From NCBI GenBank assembly GCA_020633205.1, contig JACKEB010000018.1:186001-250000 (forward strand): a DNA stretch of 64,000 nt. Reading direction: 5' to 3'. Numbering within the stretch: position 1 is the stretch's first letter; each line of letters begins with the position of its first letter. The notes beneath the pieces were generated by a model, which did not search any database, had not been told where the DNA came from, and worked only from the letters and a program-made list of their open reading frames with translations. Both the position numbers and the translations under genes were made by a program. Shown in pieces: positions 58,070 to 64,000 of this stretch. This DNA comes from Polyangiaceae bacterium. GTDB taxonomy: Bacteria > Myxococcota_A > Polyangia > Polyangiales > Polyangiaceae.

Positions 58070-59317
58070 GTGTCCAGCCCATCCTCTCGGCTCCCGCATT
58101 GGTTCTTCGCCTGTTGGCTAGGCGTTGCCGTGAGCGCCTGCGACGACCACCCTGAATTGCCAGGTCCTTCGTCTGCCGGGTCGGTGATCCCGTTGCCAAG
58201 TCCCTCCACGACCGCGTCTGCGAAGCGGGCATACGCCACCTCCTGGGGCCTCGAGCTTCCGAGACGTCCCGCGGGACCACGCAGCCTGGTGATCAGCGGC
58301 AAGCGCGTGCTGCGGGTCGCCAAGGACGAAGTCGAGGCATTTGGCATCTCGCCCCTTGAACGCCAATCTAGCGAGCCGTTGTTGGGCGCGCGCTTCGGTC
58401 TCGCCTTGAAGGATGGTGCGTTCGTGGGTCTCGGCACCCGAGAGCTCTTGTTGTTGCCCAATCCAGACGACAAGCGCGACGACGCGATGCAGCTGCGCAC
58501 TCCGCGTGTGTCGGTGTTCCCCGGCTCTCAGCTGTTCGCCGACCGACGCGAAGAGCGCGATATTTGGGTGCATCACCCGTTCGACTCCTCACTTTACCGT
58601 TACGAAGTTGCACCATCATCCAGCGTCCTCTTGCCAATGAAAGAGGTCGTAGAACTCAAGGACTACGATCACGGAGCCTTCGCGGGTCTAGCCAATGGTT
58701 CGTTCGTCTACTCCGTGGGGAAGCAGCTCTATCAGATATACCCCGGGGGAGACGCAAAGAAGCTAGGAGACCTTTCCGAACTCGGCGCAAAGGTCTGGCG
58801 CATCCTGCCCACCCAGCGCATCGACCAAGCCTGGGTGATGGACGAGACCGGTAAGGCGGTGCGGGTCAATCTCGCAGATCATTTACGCGTCAGCAGTACG
58901 CTCTCGAGCCCGGAAGCCAAGCCAGAAGACGGTGCTGCCGCGAGCCAGCCCCACAAGCCCTTCGACACGCTCTCCAGCGGTCGCTACATCGCGCGCCTGC
59001 TGGTCAAGGGCGAGAAGGACAAGCGCTCGTGGAAGCTGATCGTCAACGACCTGGCTGGCAAGCGCATCTTGGAGGAGGACCTCCCCCCCGATCCGTTCGA
59101 CGACGGCAAGGCCTACGACGATTGGGTGGAGCAGGTGACGAAGAACTTCGATCTCGCCTTGGCTGACTCGCCGCCCTTGGTCGCGGTCGGAGGCCCCAAC
59201 CGCATCACGCTTTGGGATTTGAAGAGCGGCAAGGCTCAGCACTTCAACGACAAGCCGCTCGCGGCGCCGCCAGACACCGCGTCTGCTCAGCCCGCGCCTT
59301 CGAATAGCGCGCGTTGA
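58070..59317 (+). CDS. Beta-propeller-like lipoprotein
   Basis: A 415-residue predicted lipoprotein (GTG start, signal ending VAVSACDDH). The mature protein has many short strands and loops: RSLVISGKRVLRVAKDEVEA, ALKDGAFVGLGTRELLLLPN, RDIWVHHPFDSSLYRYEV, GSFVYSVGKQLYQIYPGG, QAWVMDETGKAVRVNL, and the end LVAVGGPNRITLWDLKSG, like WD/PQQ-type blades. No named family. Its 3' end overlaps the convergent LysR gene by 31 bases. Confidence 0.65.
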   Translation: MSSPSSRLPHWFFACWLGVAVSACDDHPELPGPSSAGSVIPLPSPSTTASAKRAYATSWGLELPRRPAGPRSLVISGKRVLRVAKDEVEAFGISPLERQSSEPLLGARFGLALKDGAFVGLGTRELLLLPNPDDKRDDAMQLRTPRVSVFPGSQLFADRREERDIWVHHPFDSSLYRYEVAPSSSVLLPMKEVVELKDYDHGAFAGLANGSFVYSVGKQLYQIYPGGDAKKLGDLSELGAKVWRILPTQRIDQAWVMDETGKAVRVNLADHLRVSSTLSSPEAKPEDGAAASQPHKPFDTLSSGRYIARLLVKGEKDKRSWKLIVNDLAGKRILEEDLPPDPFDDGKAYDDWVEQVTKNFDLALADSPPLVAVGGPNRITLWDLKSGKAQHFNDKPLAAPPDTASAQPAPSNSAR

Positions 59318-60204
59318 GCCACCAGGCGCGGCGCTACATGGTCGATGAACGCGCGAATCCTCGCGCTCGTTCGTAGATCCCCATGGATCAACAGCCAGAG
59401 CTCCGACTTGGTAGGGAGCAGCGCGCTCTCGCAGTCTGCACCGAGCGCGTGCTGCGTGAGACCAGGGTGCGAGTCGGCATAGTAACAAGGCAACGCTCCA
59501 AAGCCGTGCCCGCCCAGGATCGCCTCGCGCATCGCGGGGACGGAACTGACCGCTAGTCGTGCGGGCTCGAGCTTCAGCTTCTTGAACGCATCGATCACCG
59601 ATAGATGGGTCAGCTCGGAAGAGTACTCAATCGCTTGTAAACCCTCGATGGCCTTCCGCCCTAGCCTTGCCTTGCGGAACAAAGCCCAAGCAACCTTGGC
59701 CACCCGACGACCCACGACACTGCCCGGCGGCCCATCAGTTGGTCGTAGCGCCACATCGGCCTCACGCCGTTCGAGATCTCGAGCCAGCGGACTCACGTCC
59801 AAGTCTACCCGCAGAGCAGGGCAAGCGACCTGGAGGCTCGCGATACATGGCAGCAGCACGTCGAGCAGCGAATACACGGTGGTCACCCGAATGGTTCCGC
59901 TCGGATTCTGATCGTGCCCCACGAGTGAGCGTGAAGCCGCGTACAGCTCTTCCTCCACCCGCTTGGCGTGCGCAAACAGCGTCTCTCCTGCCTGGGTGAG
60001 GGCGTAGCCCGACGGCATGCGCTCGAACAGCACGACGCCGCTCGCTCGTTCCATCGCGAGTAGGCGTCGATACGCCGTAGTGTGGTGCAGTCCAAGCTCC
60101 CGCGCGGCGCCAGACAGCGACCCAGCGCGGGCCAACGCGAGGAAGACGCGCAAGTCGTCCCAGTTCTGTTCGACGAGGGGGGTGGGGGAGAGGGGCGCGC
60201 TCAT
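59287..60204 (-). CDS. LysR-family transcriptional regulator
   Basis: A 305-residue regulator. The N-terminal HTH (NWDDLRVFLALARAGSLSGAARELGLHHTTAYRRL, key SLSGAARELGLHHTTAYRRL) is followed by FERMPSGYALTQAG and the ligand-binding part (SGTIRVTTVYSLLDVLLP, LRVDLDVSPLARDLERREAD, ADVALRPTD). The ATG at 60204 is likely. It is divergent from the pirin/FMN reductase pair and presumably controls it through the palindrome at 60240-60255. It overlaps the upstream lipoprotein gene at the 3' end. Confidence 0.93.
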   Translation of the reverse strand: MSAPLSPTPLVEQNWDDLRVFLALARAGSLSGAARELGLHHTTAYRRLLAMERASGVVLFERMPSGYALTQAGETLFAHAKRVEEELYAASRSLVGHDQNPSGTIRVTTVYSLLDVLLPCIASLQVACPALRVDLDVSPLARDLERREADVALRPTDGPPGSVVGRRVAKVAWALFRKARLGRKAIEGLQAIEYSSELTHLSVIDAFKKLKLEPARLAVSSVPAMREAILGGHGFGALPCYYADSHPGLTQHALGADCESALLPTKSELWLLIHGDLRTSARIRAFIDHVAPRLVAQRALFEGAG

Positions 60205-60239
60205 AGCTAGCAATTTCCGCTACTTAGGCCGTGGTGGGC

Positions 60240-60255
60240 TGTGCGTGTGCGCACA
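60240..60255. promoter_or_regulatory. Palindrome TGTGCG-N4-CGCACA in LysR/pirin divergent region
   Basis: A perfect 16-base inverted repeat placed 36 bases before the LysR start and 73 bases before the pirin start. It fits the dyad type that LysR proteins bind (T-N11-A type is not exact). It is the best candidate operator in this gap. Confidence 0.55.
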
Positions 60256-60327
60256 AGTGTATTGCAAAATCGCGCCATTGTCGTGCGTCACCGCAGGGCG
60301 CATCCTGAGCTCATCAAAGGAGCAAAC

Positions 60328-61059
60328 ATGACCCACATCAGACGCAGCGGAGAGCGCGGTCGCGCAGACTTCGGCTGGCTCGATAGCCACCACAGCTTTT
60401 CCTTCGGGCAATACTTCGACCCGCGCTTCCGCGGCTTCTCGGACTTGCTCGTGATCAACGACGACCGCGTGACGGGCGGCGCCGGTTTCCCGAGGCACCC
60501 CCACCGCGATATGGAGATCGTGAGCTACGTCGTTGCTGGGGAGCTGAGTCACAAGGACACCCTGGGCAATGGCTCGACGATCCGTCCGGGCGACGTCCAG
60601 CTCATGGGAGCGGGGCGGGGCATCGCGCACAGCGAGTACAACTCCGGCGACTCTCAGCTGCGCTTCCTGCAGATCTGGATTCAGCCAAGTCATGCCGGGA
60701 CCGAACCGCGCTACGAAGAGCGTCACTTCGACTTCGATCCGAACCAGCCCGTGAAGCTCGTGGTGTCGCCGGACGGCGCCGATGGCTCACTGCGCATCGA
60801 TCAAGACGCGCGCATCTACCGAGCTCGGTTCAGTGAGGCAACTCCCCACTCCCAGCACGTTGGCGACGGACGCTATGCTTGGTTGCAGGTCGTCAACGGG
60901 AGCGTGCGGCTCGAGCTTGACGGCACGGAAGTCGAACTGGCTGAAGGCGATGGTGTCGCCTTCGATCACGCCGGTGAGGTGAAACTCAATGCTGAGCAGG
61001 GCGCGGAGTATCTGTGGTTCGATCTGCGCGGAAAGGGACCTAACCCATGGCAAAATTGA
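60328..61059 (+). CDS. Pirin family protein
   Basis: A 243-residue bicupin pirin of the short YhhW-like class: ADFGWLDSHHSFSFGQYFDP at the start, GFPRHPHRDMEIVSYV (metal His pair, Glu), GDVQLMGAGRGIAHSEYN, and LQIWIQP. It is preceded by AAAGGAG at 60316-60322 and ATG at 60328. It overlaps the FMN reductase gene by 13 bases, so the two are translated together. Function may be quercetinase-like or protection against electrophiles; the FMN reductase partner points to redox detoxification (inference). Confidence 0.93.
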   Translation: MTHIRRSGERGRADFGWLDSHHSFSFGQYFDPRFRGFSDLLVINDDRVTGGAGFPRHPHRDMEIVSYVVAGELSHKDTLGNGSTIRPGDVQLMGAGRGIAHSEYNSGDSQLRFLQIWIQPSHAGTEPRYEERHFDFDPNQPVKLVVSPDGADGSLRIDQDARIYRARFSEATPHSQHVGDGRYAWLQVVNGSVRLELDGTEVELAEGDGVAFDHAGEVKLNAEQGAEYLWFDLRGKGPNPWQN

Positions 61060-61619
61060 AGCTAGTCGGCCTGAGCGGCAGCTTGCGCAAGGCCTCGCAC
61101 AACACGGCGCTGCTACACACGGTGCAACAGCGCCTCGCCGGGGGCTCGCTACTGGGCGCGCCCGTGGATGCCGAGCTGACCATCATCGATTACCGCGAGG
61201 TACCGTTCTATGACGATGACCTCGGACGCCCAGCTAGCGTGGAGCAGCTGGATGCTGCTCTGCGAGGGGCCGACGGTGTGATCCTCGCCACTCCCGAGTA
61301 CAACTACGGCATCCCGGGCGTGCTCAAGAACGCCCTCGATTGGGCTTCGCGTCCCGCGTACAAGTCAGCCTTCTACCAGCGGCCCGTGGGTATCGTGGGC
61401 GCTTCCGGCGGAGCGATCGGTACGGCGCGTGCTCAGGGACAGCTCAAGCAAGTACTGCTCGGCATGGCGAGCCAAGTGTTCCCCTACCCGGAGTTCAATC
61501 TGGGGGGCGCCGGCCAGCGCATCCAAAACGGCGAGCTGACCGACGCGGCGAGCCTCGAGTTCCTAGACAAGTACTTGCTGGCGTTCACTCAGTGGGTCGA
61601 CCGCGTCAAGCTTCAGTAG
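61047..61619 (+). CDS. NAD(P)H-dependent FMN reductase (chromate/quinone reductase type)
   Basis: A 190-residue flavodoxin-like enzyme. The FMN phosphate loop is GLSGSLRKASHNTALL; PEYNYGIPGVLKNALDWASR is the typical flavin-ring contact; GIVGASGGAIGTARAQ and QLKQVLLGMASQVFPYPEF follow. Family members reduce quinones, azo dyes or chromate with NADPH. It is coupled to the pirin gene and both are divergent from the LysR gene. Confidence 0.93.
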   Translation: MAKLKLVGLSGSLRKASHNTALLHTVQQRLAGGSLLGAPVDAELTIIDYREVPFYDDDLGRPASVEQLDAALRGADGVILATPEYNYGIPGVLKNALDWASRPAYKSAFYQRPVGIVGASGGAIGTARAQGQLKQVLLGMASQVFPYPEFNLGGAGQRIQNGELTDAASLEFLDKYLLAFTQWVDRVKLQ

Positions 61620-61657
61620 CCGCGCGGTATCGGCGTTGAACAAGCGGTCGCAACCGC

Positions 61658-63415
61658 TTAGCGCACGCGCACCCAGGTGCCTTCGCCGCGGTCACCGCCG
61701 GAGCGGACGCTCTGCCAGCCCTCGGGCAGCTGCGGTTCGGTGAAACCGAACAGCCAGCGGGCGTCACGCACGGAGAGGTTCACACAGCCGCCGCTCTTCG
61801 GCTCGCCGAAGCGGTCGTGCCAGTACGCGGCGTGGAGCGCAAAAGGCATGTGGAAGAACTGCGTGAACGGCACATCCGTGAGGTAATAGCGCTTCTTCTC
61901 TGGATCAGGGCTCATGGTGGTCGCGAGGTGCTTCCACTCGATGCGGAAGGTGCCGCTCGGCGTGGTGTTCTTCTTCACCGGGCCGCTCTTGCTGCGGTAG
62001 CCGTTGAGCCCCGGGGAAATCAGCGTCGCAAACACGGGTCGAGTTCCCCGGTAGGCGACCAGGGTGCCTTGATAGATCGACACGTCGAGCCACTTCTCGT
62101 CCTTTTCGAGGGGAATGCCCACCGGTGCCCACGCGCGGATCACCGCGGCGTCTTTCTGCAGCACCCACATGCCGGGCTCCTTGGTCTCCAGGAAGCGCTT
62201 GCCGTGCTGGTAGCGCGCGCGCCCGGTGAGCTCCACGTGGCTCAGGCGCTTCCACACTTGGTCGGTCTTGACGAGCTTGCCTTCGCTTCCCGGAGGATCC
62301 AGCTTCCAGGGGCTCTGGTCTGCCGCTTCGTCCTCTTCGTCCTCACTGGCGACGACCGGGATGAGCTCTGACTCTTGCGCGGTGCGGGCCTCTTTCTTGG
62401 TCTCGAGGCGCCATTTCGCGCGGTCGTCGAAGCGCATGTAGGCGAGGGGCAGCTCCGCGTCTTTGCCGATGAAGACGCCGTGGAACTTCGCGGGTTCGAG
62501 CTCCAGGATGCGATCCTTCGGCACTACCGTGAGCTCCGGAGTCACGAGCCAGCTGCGTCCGTCGGCCTGGAACTCGTCAATCCACGAGATGCTGGAGCGC
62601 GGTGGCACGAAACTCATGCGCGGCGGAACATTGCCGGGCCAAATCGCGCTCGCCCAAGGGGACTCTTGCTGCTCTTCAAGGTACGGCGGCAGTGGCGCTT
62701 TGACCAAGCTTGGGTCGGCGCCTCGCAGGCGGGCTAGGGCGCGGGGCGGTGGATCCTCACCCCCTGATCGAGCTTCGCGGACTGCTTTGACGCGCTCGAG
62801 GTGTTTGTCGAGTTGGTACTCGCTGCGCTTTTGTTCTTTTGCCGTGGGGTAACGGCGGTAGACGGGTGCTTCGAGGGACTCGCCCCAACGCACAGGAGCG
62901 TCCTTACTGAAGTCCGCTTGGTGTCCGGCCTTGGCGAGCAAGAGTGGGTGCTTCGGGTCCAGGGTCGTCGTGCGGTCGAGGCACACATAGCCTTCGGGCT
63001 CTACCGGGAACCAACCGGCTTTGGATGGTGTTTCCTTGCCCGGGTTTTCGCAGCCCGCGCCCTTCAGCGCCTGCTCGCTCTTCAGGGTGACGCCTTGTCC
63101 GATGCGCAGCGCGCCAACCTCCGGGCTGGTCTCGCTGGGGCGCTCACGGATGTACACGCGCAGGTCGAGGGCGTAGATGCGGGGCTTCGCGGTCTCTCGC
63201 TCTGAAGCTAGCTCCTGGGTCGCTCGCTTCGATCTGGCTTTGGCCTTCGACGTCTTGGCGGCCGCAGTCTTTGCCTTGGGAGCGTGGGTCTTGGGCGCCG
63301 TCGCCTGACGTTGCGGGTTTGGGGGTGAGGGAGCGGCGTCGTCTGGCGTCTGACAGCCGCAAACACCGACCGGCATCAGGCACAGCCACATCAAGGAGCG
63401 GACTTTCGGCCACAT
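61658..63415 (-). CDS. Large L,D-transpeptidase (YkuD) lipoprotein
   Basis: A 585-residue predicted lipoprotein (ATG at 63415; signal ending GVCGCQTP). A Lys/Ala-rich linker is followed by an SH3-like segment with a Cys pair (GAGCENPGKE, GYVCLDRTT) and a long middle part. The YkuD catalytic domain follows near the end (YRSKSGPVKKNTTPSG, HMPFALHAAYWHDRFG, SGGCVNLSVRDARWLFGF), with the active Cys in SGGCVNL. Such enzymes cross-link peptidoglycan or attach proteins to it. The middle part with two Glu/Asp-rich loops is not familiar. Confidence 0.88.
   Translation of the reverse strand: MWPKVRSLMWLCLMPVGVCGCQTPDDAAPSPPNPQRQATAPKTHAPKAKTAAAKTSKAKARSKRATQELASERETAKPRIYALDLRVYIRERPSETSPEVGALRIGQGVTLKSEQALKGAGCENPGKETPSKAGWFPVEPEGYVCLDRTTTLDPKHPLLLAKAGHQADFSKDAPVRWGESLEAPVYRRYPTAKEQKRSEYQLDKHLERVKAVREARSGGEDPPPRALARLRGADPSLVKAPLPPYLEEQQESPWASAIWPGNVPPRMSFVPPRSSISWIDEFQADGRSWLVTPELTVVPKDRILELEPAKFHGVFIGKDAELPLAYMRFDDRAKWRLETKKEARTAQESELIPVVASEDEEDEAADQSPWKLDPPGSEGKLVKTDQVWKRLSHVELTGRARYQHGKRFLETKEPGMWVLQKDAAVIRAWAPVGIPLEKDEKWLDVSIYQGTLVAYRGTRPVFATLISPGLNGYRSKSGPVKKNTTPSGTFRIEWKHLATTMSPDPEKKRYYLTDVPFTQFFHMPFALHAAYWHDRFGEPKSGGCVNLSVRDARWLFGFTEPQLPEGWQSVRSGGDRGEGTWVRVR
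63318..63340 (+). repeat. G/C-tract element copy j (in L,D-transpeptidase head)
   Basis: TTTGGGGGTGAGGGAGCGGC then GTC, within the Pro-rich start of the transpeptidase (APSPPNPQ). Confidence 0.55.
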
Positions 63416-63620
63416 GGCCTCTGCTTCGTCCGCGAAGCGAGGATTGGCCAAGAATGCTGGCCAGATCGGGCGCTTGGAATGCTGCTTAAAGTTTGGCCCA
63501 AGCGGGGCAGATCACGTCATTTATCGCAGCTCACCCAGGTTTGTTTGGTGCGCGCCCTTCGCGGCGTGCATGGCTCGTGCTGTTTTGGCGGTACGAGCAG
63601 GCGACACCCCAAGGAAACGC

Positions 63621-64000
63621 ATGCTGGCCCGCTCCGCCGACACCGAGCTCTTCGACTTACGTAAACTCGCCGAGTCACAAGCCGCTACTCGCAAAGAGCG
63701 TGTCACCAGCGCGCACCTGCTCGCAGCCATTGCGCTTCGAGAAGGACCTGCGGCGGAGCTGTTGCACGAACGCGGGCTGACTGGTGAGCGGCTCTTGCGT
63801 GCAGCGCGTTCGAGTACGGACGAGATCGAGCATCCGCTCAGACGGGCGCTCTCCAACGCCCGAGATGTGGCAAGTCGCATGGGCGCGCGTGAGCCGGGCG
63901 CGACTCACCTGCTGGTGGCGCTCCTGAACGAGCGCAAGGGCGCAGCACACAAGGCGCTCGAGCAGTGCGGGATCGATGTGTCGCGGCTGCGCATCGCAGC
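63621..64000 (+). CDS. Clp N-terminal domain protein (truncated by window end)
   Basis: The first 126 residues of a longer protein; the frame is open to the end of the window. Two Clp_N repeats are visible: ATRKERVTSAHLLAAIALREG with AAELLHERGL, and ARDVASRMGAREPGATHLLVALL with AAHKALEQCGID. They are the N-terminal substrate-binding part of ClpA/ClpB/ClpC ATPases; a Clp_N-only protein is also possible. ATG at 63621 follows CAAGGAAACGC. The rest lies beyond the window. Confidence 0.8.
   Translation, partial: MLARSADTELFDLRKLAESQAATRKERVTSAHLLAAIALREGPAAELLHERGLTGERLLRAARSSTDEIEHPLRRALSNARDVASRMGAREPGATHLLVALLNERKGAAHKALEQCGIDVSRLRIA

Noticed and set aside
58040..58070. tRNA-like T-loop (GGGTTCGACTC)
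   Set aside because: No acceptor, D or anticodon stem can be formed around it.
44400..60190. Further G-tracts resembling the recurring element (near 44404, 60181, also 23855 and 21310)
   Set aside because: They lack the TTT start or the GAGG.GCG end and are explained by Pro or Gly codons.

Overview
The window is a 64 kb stretch of high-GC chromosome, very probably from a myxobacterium (Myxococcota, most likely Polyangia/Polyangiales). The reasons are the density of lipoproteins with Gly/Ala-, Pro/Ala- or acidic-rich stalks, a DUF2378 (TIGR02265) gene (a family almost confined to this group), a TonB-dependent receptor with its own TonB-like N-terminal domain, many GTG starts, and FHA, GYF and pseudokinase membrane proteins. 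No rRNA, tRNA, CRISPR array, IS element, integrase or phage gene was found.

Layout. (1) 0.5-9.2 kb: a FAD amine-oxidase-type enzyme, then four reverse-strand lipoprotein genes arranged as two copies of a translationally coupled pair (order B2-A2-B1-A1), then a DUF2378 gene. Between the two pairs is a scar made of the 3' end of the DUF2378 gene joined to the 3' end of the FAD gene. The scar is almost identical to its sources, while the two pairs are strongly diverged. (2) 9.3-16.3 kb: a probable metal-acquisition locus with a NicO/UreH-like permease, a pirin, two secreted lipoproteins, a His-rich TonB-dependent receptor and a multi-span membrane protein. (3) 16.4-21.6 kb: exonuclease III, a TrkH with a long extra membrane domain, TrkA, a HAMP/PAS membrane sensor with no kinase domain, and a CBS-pair protein: a K+ uptake operon with sensory add-ons. 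(4) 21.9-31.9 kb: small lipoprotein, CDGSH protein, beta-CASP nuclease, pseudokinase membrane protein, DUF72, glyQ, mutS2. (5) 32-37.5 kb: VOC protein with a WYL regulator behind twin palindromic operators, then a Smr protein, Ku and a three-domain LigD (bacterial NHEJ). (6) 37.5-49.6 kb: small Cys-containing lipoproteins, TPR protein, lipoprotein hydrolase, GYF-domain membrane protein, ComF, GNAT, a Nudix protein with a broken Nudix box, a double-FHA zinc-ribbon protein, RuvA, and two mono-haem-like lipoproteins. (7) 49.7-59.3 kb: a cell-envelope block of TPR, PEGA, FG-GAP and FGE-like lipoproteins around an NtrC-type regulator. (8) 59.3-64 kb: LysR with divergent pirin and FMN reductase, a large L,D-transpeptidase, and the start of a Clp N-domain protein that runs off the window.

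Three non-coding patterns recur. A G/C-tract element (core TTTGGGGG(G)WGAGG.GCG, either strand) occurs about ten times, mostly near gene ends. Short direct repeats of 16-17 bp sit on three stop codons and repeat the stop in new reading frames. In-frame 18-bp minisatellites lie in the stalks of the duplicated lipoproteins. The most novel candidate system is the stacked, divergent two-gene lipoprotein module of region 1.
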